DNA of 64,000 bases from Urbifossiella limnaea (lineage in GTDB: Bacteria > Planctomycetota > Planctomycetia > Gemmatales > Gemmataceae): contig NZ_CP036273.1 of NCBI RefSeq assembly GCF_007747215.1, forward strand, positions 4,386,322 through 4,450,321. Reading direction: 5' to 3'. Shown one piece after another: positions 52,255 to 64,000 of this stretch; positions within the stretch are counted from its first letter, which is position 1, and each line of letters opens with the position of its first letter. Position numbers and translations under genes: made by a program. Under the pieces are notes generated by a model. The model saw only the letters and a program-made list of their open reading frames with translations. It was not told where the DNA came from and searched no databases.

Positions 52255-53864
52255 TGCGCTACCGCGACCACTCCGCCGGTGTTGAATCCGACATGCCGCC
52301 GACCGACGACATCGACGATCTCCGCCGGAAGTTGGCCCACGCCGACGCCGTGATCGCCGAACTCCGCGGCGTCGTGGCCGACCTCCGCAAGCAGGTCGAG
52401 GCGCAGCAGGCCCACATCCACCGCCTGGTGAAGATCACCTTCGGCCGGGGCGGGGAGCGGGTCGAAGGGCCGACCCTGTTCGACGGGCTGGATCTGCCCG
52501 ACGCCGAGCAGCCACCGCCGCCGGTCGAGTCGTCCACCCCCGAAACGGTCCCCGAAGTGCCTCCCGCGGCGAAGCGGAAGGGGCACGGCCGGCGGCGGAA
52601 GCCGGCGGATCTGCCGCGCCGCCGGGAGGACATCGACCTGACCGCCGCCGAGAAGGTCTGCGCCTGTTGCGGCACACTCAAGATCCGTATCGGGCAGGTC
52701 GTCAGTGAACGCCTCGACTACCAGCCGATGGCCCTCTTCGTCCGGGAGTTGGTCCGCCCGACTTACGCCTGTCGGTCTTGTGAATCGCAGGGCCACGACC
52801 CGCAGATCGCTCGGGCGTCGCTGCCGCCGGAGCCGATTCCCCGGAGCGGGATCGGCAGCGGTCTGCTCGCCCACGTCATCGTCTCGAAGCTCGTCGATCA
52901 CCTGCCGCTCCACCGCCAGGAGGCGATCCTCGCCCGCCACGGGTGGGACGTGCGACGGTCCACCTTGTGCGACCACCTGCGGGCGTGTGGCCACCTCCTG
53001 ACCCCGCTCTACGACCTGATGCGCCGCCGCCTACTCCGGTCGTTCGCGATCCACGCCGACGACACGCCCCTGGTGCTGTTGCGGCCACTGCGGACCGCCT
53101 ACGCGTGGGTGTACCTGGGCGACGCCGCGAACCCATACACCCTCTTCGACCTGACCGCCGGCCGCCGCCAGGAGTTCCCGCAGGCGTTCCTCGCCGGCTA
53201 CCGCGGGTTCGTCCACGCCGACGCCTACGACGGGTACAACGCCGTCCACAACGACGTGCGGCACCTCGGCTGCTGGATGCACGCGAGAAGATACTTCGTG
53301 GACGCCGAGCCGACCGACCCGAGGGCGGTTGAAGCGCTGGCGTTCATCCGCACCCTGTACGCCGTCGAGCGCGAGATCCAGGTGGAACGGGAGAAGCCGG
53401 GCGAGACGTTCACCGCCGCCGACGTGGTGCGGATCCGACGCACGCGGGCCGGGCCGATCCTCGCCCAGTTCCGTGACTGGCTCGACGAGCAACAGAGATC
53501 CGCGACGCCGAAGAGCCTGTTCGGACAGGCCGTCGGGTATGCTCGGAACCAGTGGGCGAGTTTGGTTCGTTACCTCGACGACGCGAGGTTCGCCATCGAT
53601 AACGGGGCCGCCGAGCGGGCCATCCGGCCGCTGGCGATCGGCCGCGGCAACTGGCTGCACGTCGGCGGTGACAGCGGGTTGAAGACTGCCTCGGTCCTGT
53701 TGAGCGTCTGCGCCGGCGCGACCCGGCACCGACTCGACCCGTGGGCGTACCTGACGCACGTCCTGTCCGAGTTGCCCACCCGTTCCACCGGGGCCGACTT
53801 GACCGACCTGCTGCCGGACGTGTGGGCGAAGGCACACGCTCGGGTGCGACAGCGGATCGCCTGA
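52254..53864 (+). CDS. tnpC: IS66 transposase TnpC
   Basis: A 536-residue DDE transposase, full length. An N-terminal coiled coil (KLAHADAVIAELRGVVADLR) is followed by a zinc-finger-like region (CACCGTLKI, YACRSCESQG). The DDE core shows HADDTPL (first Asp), HADAYDGYNAVH (second Asp) and NGAAERAIRPLAIGR (Glu), then LLSVCAGATRHRLDPWAYL near the C-terminus. The IS66 insertion domain carries LGCWMHARRYF. I chose ATG 52254, which overlaps the tnpB stop; GTG 52251 and ATG 52293 are alternatives. No frame damage, so it may be active. Confidence 0.92.
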   Translation: MRYRDHSAGVESDMPPTDDIDDLRRKLAHADAVIAELRGVVADLRKQVEAQQAHIHRLVKITFGRGGERVEGPTLFDGLDLPDAEQPPPPVESSTPETVPEVPPAAKRKGHGRRRKPADLPRRREDIDLTAAEKVCACCGTLKIRIGQVVSERLDYQPMALFVRELVRPTYACRSCESQGHDPQIARASLPPEPIPRSGIGSGLLAHVIVSKLVDHLPLHRQEAILARHGWDVRRSTLCDHLRACGHLLTPLYDLMRRRLLRSFAIHADDTPLVLLRPLRTAYAWVYLGDAANPYTLFDLTAGRRQEFPQAFLAGYRGFVHADAYDGYNAVHNDVRHLGCWMHARRYFVDAEPTDPRAVEALAFIRTLYAVEREIQVEREKPGETFTAADVVRIRRTRAGPILAQFRDWLDEQQRSATPKSLFGQAVGYARNQWASLVRYLDDARFAIDNGAAERAIRPLAIGRGNWLHVGGDSGLKTASVLLSVCAGATRHRLDPWAYLTHVLSELPTRSTGADLTDLLPDVWAKAHARVRQRIA

Positions 53865-54007
53865 CGCGATAAGTCCCGCTCGCCTCTTTCCCGGGGGCGG
53901 GGCGACCTCCTGCTTCGCCTCGGGGTGCTTCGCCCGCAGTTCCTGGTACTACTTCACTCGTTCTGGTACTTCGTGGCAGTGGAAAGCTCGACCACCGAAT
54001 CCGATGG

Positions 54008-58465
<4,458 letters not shown>

Positions 58466-58520
58466 GGCGGCCTCCGGGTTCTTGCGACGATCATATCGCG
58501 GAAACGGCCCCGGATTCGTC

Positions 58521-59096
58521 TCAGCTTTTTTCTGAGATCTGTTCCGACCGCCCGAGTGCGTCGCGGAGCCAGGCCCGGGCGAACGCCCAGTCGCGGTACG
58601 CCGTGGCCCGCGAGACCCCGAGCAGGTCGGCCGCTTCTTCGACCGACGCCCCACCGAACACCTTCAGCCGCACGACCGCGGCGGCACCGGCGTCGAGAGC
58701 GGCGAGCCGGCCCAGGGCGTCGTCCACCTCCGCCCAGTCGGTCGGGTCGGTGGCGGCTGCCGGGAGGCCGTCGATCGGGACACGGCCGCGGTCCCCGCCA
58801 CGCTTCTCGGCCCGGGCGCGGCGGGCGTGATCGACGAGGATGCGGCGCATGGCCTCGGCGGCGGCCGCGACGAACTGCCGGCGGTGCTCCCACGTCGGCC
58901 GGTTCTCCCCGCCGACGAGCCGCAGGTAGGCCTCGTGGACGAGGGCCGTGGCGTCGAGCGTGTGGCCGGGGGCTTCGGCCGCCATGCGGGCGGCCGCGAG
59001 CCTCCGCAACTCGTCGTAGACGAGCGGGAGCAACTCCGCGGCGGCCTGGCGATCACCGGCCTGGGCGGCTACCAGGAGACGGGTCACATCGGACAT
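58521..59096 (-). CDS. ECF-type RNA polymerase sigma factor
   Basis: A 191-residue sigma factor of the planctomycete-rich ECF group. Region 2 contains LLPLVYDELRRLAAARM and TALVHEAYLRLVG (about residues 49-61); RRILVDHARRARAEKRGG is typical of this group. Region 4 is AAVVRLKVFGGASVEEAADL followed by LGVSRATAYRDWAFARAWLR, the promoter -35 reading helix. It begins at ATG 59096 and ends 56 bases before the kinase start. Such pairs often form a signalling unit in which the kinase controls the sigma factor. No anti-sigma gene is adjacent. Confidence 0.93.
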   Translation of the reverse strand: MSDVTRLLVAAQAGDRQAAAELLPLVYDELRRLAAARMAAEAPGHTLDATALVHEAYLRLVGGENRPTWEHRRQFVAAAAEAMRRILVDHARRARAEKRGGDRGRVPIDGLPAAATDPTDWAEVDDALGRLAALDAGAAAVVRLKVFGGASVEEAADLLGVSRATAYRDWAFARAWLRDALGRSEQISEKS

Positions 59097-59183
59097 TCAG
59101 CCGAGTGTAACCGCGGGGTGACGATGGGACGACTCGAAAGCGAGGGAGTGGCAATCAACATCGCCACCGGACGGCTACGATGC

Positions 59184-59492
59184 TCAGAGGTAGTCGGCCG
59201 CGATCCGGTCGAGGTCGAACGGGGTCAGCCCGCGGTCGACGGCGAACACGGCGTCGGCCCTGTCAAGGTCGTCCACCGCCTCCCCGCGGGCACGCACGTG
59301 CAGCCCGAACAGAGTGTGCAGGTCCGTCTTCCGCAACTGCGTGACCGCCCGGAGCATGCCCGACACGCCGCTCAGGTTGTTGCGGACGTTGTTGGCGAAC
59401 CGCGGGTGCTTGCTGAGAGCGACGTCGGCCCAGACCACCTCCCGCCCGACCAAGTCGAACACCGCCGGCCGAATCCCCGCGCACATGACCAT
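59184..59492 (-). CDS. hypothetical protein, perhaps a C-terminal domain fragment
   Basis: A 102-residue protein starting MVMCAGIRPAVFDLVGREVV with NNVRNNLSGVSGMLRAVTQL in the middle and a clear ending AVDRGLTPFDLDRIAADYL. I recall similar C-terminal blocks ('LTPFD-ERI-AEYL') at the end of larger conserved bacterial proteins, but cannot name the family with confidence, so this could be a cut-off piece. It ends about 90 bases before the sigma gene start. Confidence 0.5.
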   Translation of the reverse strand: MVMCAGIRPAVFDLVGREVVWADVALSKHPRFANNVRNNLSGVSGMLRAVTQLRKTDLHTLFGLHVRARGEAVDDLDRADAVFAVDRGLTPFDLDRIAADYL

Positions 59493-59560
59493 AGCCTCTT
59501 GATTCTACCGAGCGGGCAAGGACACTAGGCAGCAACTGTGTGACAAGCTGAGGTTATGAC

Positions 59561-62020
59561 GTGGCCTCGACGTTTGACGAGATCGCCGAACTGTTCGAGC
59601 GCGGCAGGTGGACACCTGCCGCTGACAAGGCCCTGGACCTGATCCTTGAGGCACCCGTCGATCAACTGAAGGCCATCGAACCTCGCCTACGGCCGCTGCT
59701 ATCGCGGTTCCCTTCTAAGCTACGCGTACCGTTGGCTGCTGCTCTCGATTCCAGGATGCCTATAGTCCAGGTTGCCAGCCCGCTGGTAGCCCCGATGTTG
59801 GTGCTAGAAGTCAGCCAGCCAAGCCCCGCGCCAGTCCCCCCCGAGCCACAGCCGATCCCGCCGCCCTCTGCATCACCACCGTCGACAATCCAGGTGAACG
59901 GGATGCTCCGGGCGAAAGCTCACCGTCTCCTCGACAACCTGGCGAATCACCACATCTTCCAATGGGCCACCTTCTACCGGGACACCCTCCGGGAGATCTT
60001 CGCCGACTACCTTCGGGCTGTTCGGGTGGGGGAAGACTCGGCCGAACTGCTGGCCGGACTGGAGTCGGTGGTTGCCGAACACTCGGGGTACGTCTTCCAT
60101 CGCGGCTACGTGCACCAGCAATTGAAAGAGAACGACCGCGAGACGGCCATCCAGAAGGCTCTGAACGGCTTGGAGCGGTTCATCGACCTGCCACTATCCC
60201 TGTTCCTGCTCACCGCCAGGCCGTCGAACGACCAGGAGGAGGTTTGGGCCGCACGGCAGGTCGGGTCGGCGATGTTGTCCGGCGTCCTGACCGGGTTCGG
60301 GCAGAACGAGATCGGGGGGTATTCTGGCTCGTATCTGCTCACAAGACACACCCGCAGGTGGGCGCACTGCCTCCCATTTCTGCTCCACAACCAAGTTCGG
60401 GGACTCAGCGGGCGAATTGGACGAGGGGAGTTCGCGTCCCAGTTGGACGCGGTCGTCGCCCCGGTGGTCGAGGCTATCGACCGGGTGGCCATCACCCCAG
60501 GGCTGTTCGCGTACCCCTCGATCAGCGAGTACATCCCAGAGCCGTGGGACTACCGCCGGCTGGAACTGGTGATCGACCTGCCGCACGCGGCCGGGAACCC
60601 TAAACTCGAAATGCACGTCTACTTCAGCGGCCTCTCGGTGACCCGGCAACAGCTTGAGGATTCCGGCCGTCGCGCCGGGTTGGTCGTCGTGCCGTTGAAG
60701 GCCGACCTGGAGGCGTGGGTCGAGGGCCACGACCTACTACGTACGGTCGTAGAGGACGCGAGCGGGAGGAGCCGGCAGATCGCCACTCGGTTGAGCGAAC
60801 GGCTTGCGGCAGAAGTCACCCGACGCCGCCAGGTGTCGGGCGGGGCGGTGCTGGTCCACAACTACCCGGCGGACTTTCCGCTGGAGAAGCCATCGTGGAA
60901 GAAGTACTACTTCGTCCAGCGGCCGAGCGTTCGGGATCTCCTCCACTCTTTCGAACACGGAACGGGCGTGCGGCTGTGGTGTAGCGTCCGCCGCAGCGGA
61001 AAGACCACGGCCGGCCTCGAACTCAGTTCGGCCACTGGTGGCACCCAAGTCGTGTGCCAGACGTGCGACACGACGGGCGACCGCCCGGATGACCACCGAT
61101 TCTACACCCGTTTCGTAAGAGCCATCGACAGCAATCGGCGGCTCTCCGAACGGTTCTTCATCGAGGCAGTTACCGACTGCCTGGGTCGTGACCAGCGGCA
61201 GGCCGGTGCCAAGATCGTCTTCGTTCTGGACGAGTACGAGACGCTGTTCGGGCAACTCGGGGAGATCGCTCGGCAGGACAAGTTCCGCCGCTACTCCGTC
61301 GTGCAGCCGATGCTCAACCAGATGGTCCACTTTTCACGCGAGAACCTCCTGGTCTTTATCGGCCTGCGGCCCGACGCCCACCTGATCCTGACGGACCAGA
61401 ACCAGTTGATGCCTTACGTCACTCAGGACCGTTTTCCACTATTCACCCACGCCGCGGGAGCGACCGAGTTCCACGAACTCCTCCAGAAGACTGTCAGTCG
61501 CCGCTGCGAGTTCGACCCGGGGTTTGTCGACGCCGTCTATTCTGAAACGGCAGGGCACCCGACCCTGACGGTCAACGTGCTAACGGAATTGTTCAAGTGG
61601 CTCATCGAACGCAAGCACCCGGCGGACCCGGTTCGGCTCCGGGCGGACGACTTCTTGCTGTTCATGGCTAACCGACTCACGCCGGCCGCGCTACGGGAAA
61701 CGACCGGCTACCGGACCATGCGGCCATTCGTGCGCGGGAGCCTGACCCCCGACGCCCGGCGAGACCAGCCGTGGCTGTTCGCGGTACTCACCGCGCTCTG
61801 CAGGTTCCCCGTCGAAGCCCCTCAGGAGTTGGCTCTTCCGCGTGGCGACCTGATCGACGGGATTCGCCGCTTGGGCCTGGAGGGAGACGCGACCGACGAC
61901 CCCGATCACTTACTGCGGGCGGCTGAGGACGCGAATTTCGTGAAGTCCGATGGCGACCTGGTACGACCCCGTATCCCCCTTCTCGCCCGACTCGCAGCGG
62001 CGAGCAGGTTGTCCCCATAA
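59561..62020 (+). CDS. P-loop ATPase, candidate defence protein
   Basis: An 819-residue protein from GTG 59561. The N-terminal 450 residues are unfamiliar: a Pro-rich linker (about 85-110) and then helical blocks (HRLLDNLANHHIFQWATFYR, LTGFGQNEIGGYSGSYLLTR). The ATPase starts near residue 474 with a degenerate Walker A, CSVRRSGKTTAG (Cys where Gly is usual), Walker B KIVFVLDEYETLF (about 550-562), a sensor-like LVFIGLRPDAHLI and a winged-helix-like C-terminus. This is the style of AAA/STAND ATPases such as Orc-like or AAA_35 proteins. The next gene follows after 12 bases and both are slightly less GC-rich than the neighbours, beside a transposase. A defence role is inference only. Confidence 0.65.
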   Translation: MASTFDEIAELFERGRWTPAADKALDLILEAPVDQLKAIEPRLRPLLSRFPSKLRVPLAAALDSRMPIVQVASPLVAPMLVLEVSQPSPAPVPPEPQPIPPPSASPPSTIQVNGMLRAKAHRLLDNLANHHIFQWATFYRDTLREIFADYLRAVRVGEDSAELLAGLESVVAEHSGYVFHRGYVHQQLKENDRETAIQKALNGLERFIDLPLSLFLLTARPSNDQEEVWAARQVGSAMLSGVLTGFGQNEIGGYSGSYLLTRHTRRWAHCLPFLLHNQVRGLSGRIGRGEFASQLDAVVAPVVEAIDRVAITPGLFAYPSISEYIPEPWDYRRLELVIDLPHAAGNPKLEMHVYFSGLSVTRQQLEDSGRRAGLVVVPLKADLEAWVEGHDLLRTVVEDASGRSRQIATRLSERLAAEVTRRRQVSGGAVLVHNYPADFPLEKPSWKKYYFVQRPSVRDLLHSFEHGTGVRLWCSVRRSGKTTAGLELSSATGGTQVVCQTCDTTGDRPDDHRFYTRFVRAIDSNRRLSERFFIEAVTDCLGRDQRQAGAKIVFVLDEYETLFGQLGEIARQDKFRRYSVVQPMLNQMVHFSRENLLVFIGLRPDAHLILTDQNQLMPYVTQDRFPLFTHAAGATEFHELLQKTVSRRCEFDPGFVDAVYSETAGHPTLTVNVLTELFKWLIERKHPADPVRLRADDFLLFMANRLTPAALRETTGYRTMRPFVRGSLTPDARRDQPWLFAVLTALCRFPVEAPQELALPRGDLIDGIRRLGLEGDATDDPDHLLRAAEDANFVKSDGDLVRPRIPLLARLAAASRLSP

Positions 62021-62032
62021 CCGGAGGGTTCA

Positions 62033-63067
62033 ATGGGCCTATCTCCCGCCGACTTGGTGGCAGACATCACCCGCCGTTCCCAGTCCCGCCAGCCCGACTC
62101 TCTTGTCCTGGCATACTGGTTCTGCCCGGACGGGCCGCGGAAGGAATACGCCACCGCCGTCACCGCCACCACTCGGGATCTGGTGCCGTTGGTCGTCAGC
62201 GGCGGGTTCCAGGTGGCGAATAATCTCATCGCCGATCTCAGTAAGCTCATCGCCGAACACGAACCGGAACTTCGCCACCGCGAGCCACCCACGCCGGATC
62301 ACCCGCTGATTCTTCTCCTGCTCAGCCGGGAGGAGTTTCGTCTTCCGCAGACGGCATCCGCCGCGCGGCTCCCGGACTGGTTTCCGGGGCTGGGAGGGAC
62401 GGAGGTGGCGGTGTGGATCGAAGACCTTTCGAGGTCGGCAGCGGTCGCCTGGGACCACCCGAGCATCCAGCCGTCGGAACTCCACGCCGAGGTGTACCGG
62501 CTGGACCTCGCTGTCGGTAGGCGGCTACGGGAGGTGAATGCCGCGCAGCACGCTGCTGGCGACCCCTGGTTCCAACTCGCGCGAGAGGTCTACAAGACGA
62601 AGCCGGCGACATTCGCCGAGGCCATCGACCGCGGCATGACCACCCTGGCAGCGGTAACCAACCAGGCCAAATACCGGATGGCTCTTGATCCTCGCCATCC
62701 TCTGACTCCGGTTGCTGCCGGTGTCTTGCTCGTCGGCCGATCTACACCGGATTCGCTCACCGGAATAGGTAAGAAGTTCGCGGACGCGTTGGGGATGGCG
62801 ATCGACCCGCCGACGGTCCACCGCCCCCTGACCGCGCTCCTCGAAGAAACGACCAACCCGACAGACAAGAAGAACAAGGCCGGGCTGTTCGGCCAGACCG
62901 TACTGCAAGCGGCGTACACTGCCCACCGACTCTACTCGGTTGCGGCGCACACGGACGAGTACCCGTTCTACCCGCTTGTACTGGTTCGGAGTGTCATTTC
63001 GGATGTGGCTCAGGCCGTTAGGACTGCGGCCCAAGCGGTCGAGACTAGACACGGATCTAGTAGCTAA
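62033..63067 (+). CDS. unknown partner of the P-loop ATPase
   Basis: A 344-residue soluble protein with ATG 62033 placed 5 bases after GGAGGG, 12 bases after the ATPase stop. The N-terminal 140 residues are alpha/beta (LVLAYWFCPDGPRKEYATAV, HPLILLLLSREEFRLP); the C-terminal half is helical (EVYKTKPATFAEAIDRGMTT, GLFGQTVLQAAYTAHRLYSV). No nuclease, HEPN or TIR motif that I can recognise, no membrane helix. Its tight spacing to the ATPase gene suggests the two act together, the ATPase perhaps as sensor and this as effector or partner; unproven. Confidence 0.65.
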   Translation: MGLSPADLVADITRRSQSRQPDSLVLAYWFCPDGPRKEYATAVTATTRDLVPLVVSGGFQVANNLIADLSKLIAEHEPELRHREPPTPDHPLILLLLSREEFRLPQTASAARLPDWFPGLGGTEVAVWIEDLSRSAAVAWDHPSIQPSELHAEVYRLDLAVGRRLREVNAAQHAAGDPWFQLAREVYKTKPATFAEAIDRGMTTLAAVTNQAKYRMALDPRHPLTPVAAGVLLVGRSTPDSLTGIGKKFADALGMAIDPPTVHRPLTALLEETTNPTDKKNKAGLFGQTVLQAAYTAHRLYSVAAHTDEYPFYPLVLVRSVISDVAQAVRTAAQAVETRHGSSS

Positions 63068-63164
63068 CTGATTCCAGTACTTTCAAGTTCGGGGTGCTGA
63101 CGTAGCGGGACGCACGAGACTCCAGTGAGATGGAGGTAGCCACACTTCCACCGGGAGGAGCCCC

Positions 63165-64000
63165 ATGCGTCCCGCCCGCCAGCTCATCCCCCGCACCCCG
63201 GCCGCCGCGACCCGTCACCTCCGGCCGACCCTGACCGCCTGGCTGTCGGCCGCCGTCTGCCTCCCCCGTCGCCGCCGCACGTGCACCCCGGGCACGGTCT
63301 GGGCCGTCCTCCTGTGGGCCGCCGCGTTCGCCCGGTCGGTCGCCGCCGCGTGCGCCGCCGTGCCCGCCGCCCCATCTGGGCAGACAGTCTGGGACGCCCT
63401 CCGGGCGGCCCTCCCGAAGCGACGCCGGACCCTGGAGGAGCGACTCCTGCGCGCCCTCCACGCCCCGCTCCCGGCCCGGCCGACGGCCGCCCGGGTGGCG
63501 ATCGACTACCACCGCATCCCGTACTACGGCGAGCCGGACCGGCACACCACCCGGGCCAAGGCGACCGCCGGGACGCACAACTTCCACACGTAAGCGACCG
63601 CCTGCGTGGTCGGCGGGCCGGGGCGGTATACGGTCGGGCTGACCGCGGTCGGCGAGAAGGAGGCCCTGACCGCGGTCCTGGCCCGGCTGCTGGATCAGGT
63701 GGCCGCGGCGCGGGTCCCGGTCCGGGTGGTCCTGCTCGACCGGGCGTTCTTCACGATCGCGGTGATGCAACTCCTCCAGGCCCGCCGGGTGCCGTTCGTG
63801 GTCCCGGTGGTGATCCGCGGGCGGAAGCCCCGGCCCGGGGTGCCGGCCGCCGGCCTGCGAGGCATCCGCCGGCGGGCGGCCGGGCGGTACGCGTACACCC
63901 ACGCCGACCGGGGTCGGGCCGTCCGGGCCGACGTGGTGGTGGCCCACAGGACGTACCGGCACTGCCGGACCGGGCGGCGGCGGACGCGGAAGCTGCTGTT
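63165..64000 (+). pseudogene. ISH3/IS4-like transposase interrupted by a stop, cut by window end
   Basis: Begins at ATG 63165 after GGGAGGAG. IDYHRIPYYGEPDRHT (first catalytic Asp region) ends near 63545. At 63591-63593 a TAA interrupts the frame; the same frame resumes directly and reads on with VVGGPGRYTVGLTAVGEKEA, VRVVLLDRAFFTIAV (second Asp) and IRGRKPRPGVPAAGLRGI to the window end. One base change of a Tyr codon (TAC or TAT) to TAA would explain it. The N-terminal part and DDE spacing resemble ISH3/IS4-type transposases. It is likely inactive unless read through. The rest lies beyond the window. Confidence 0.75.

Larger units (their letters stand above)
51593..53864 (+). mobile_element. 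IS66-family element, coding part
   Basis: Three overlapping genes in the order and coupling typical of IS66 (small TnpA, IS66 Orf2/TnpB, large TnpC transposase), all with intact frames. The terminal repeats and target duplication could not be placed by eye, so the coordinates are those of the genes. The element lies between the DUF123 gene and the WD40 kinase. Confidence 0.85.

Noticed and set aside
53870-53925. Candidate IS66 right terminal repeat (GGCGGGGCGACC)
   Set aside because: A reversed match exists at two places on the left, but each is only about 10 GC-rich bases, and no 8-bp target duplication fits, so the ends stay unassigned.

Overview
The window looks like part of a planctomycete chromosome, most likely the Gemmata/Gemmataceae group. 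The evidence is very high GC, many GTG and TTG starts, giant Ser/Thr kinases fused to WD40 or leucine-rich repeats, a planctomycete-style ECF sigma factor beside a kinase, GYF_2-domain membrane proteins, and much gene debris around mobile elements. I saw no rRNA, convincing tRNA or CRISPR array.

Layout. Positions 1-6.4 kb hold ordinary accessory genes (DUF4886 end, sterol-desaturase-like hydroxylase, poly-acidic protein, Old Yellow Enzyme, Gly/Tyr-rich secreted protein, RdgC-like protein) with two decayed fragments. At 6.5-10.4 kb there is a 1142-residue kinase fused to an McrA-type head-like domain, leucine-rich repeats and an EVE/PUA-like domain, a strong candidate for an undescribed kinase-based DNA-modification sensor. 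At 10.7-16.2 kb lie a GNAT-like protein, a SRAP protein, a winged-helix replication-type protein followed by five palindromes on a ~22 bp period inside an inverted-repeat-bounded segment, and a SRAP gene cut short.

16.3-32.7 kb is a class 1 DISARM defence island: GHKL ATPase/PD-(D/E)XK protein, drmD, an unknown gene, drmMI, drmA, drmB, drmC. Five of its six junctions are 4-base stop/start overlaps or direct abutment, so it reads as one operon. 33.0-41.7 kb is a very GC-rich, mostly collinear cassette: MoxR AAA ATPase, unknown protein, VWA protein, DUF6744-like protein, a sliding-clamp-like protein and several small membrane or unknown proteins.

41.8-51 kb has two GYF_2 membrane proteins, an XRE regulator, a cyclase-domain/kinase fusion and a second truncated XRE copy (223 bp direct repeats flank the kinase), then a DUF123 protein. 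A complete IS66 gene set lies at 51.6-53.9 kb. A kinase with 19 near-identical WD40 repeats and its ECF sigma factor occupy 54.0-59.1 kb. The right end has a two-gene unit (P-loop ATPase plus unknown partner, 59.6-63.1 kb) that could be a further defence module, then an ISH3/IS4-like transposase with an in-frame stop.

The whole reads as a defence- and signalling-rich accessory region. All family names come from motif recognition by eye; no database search was run.
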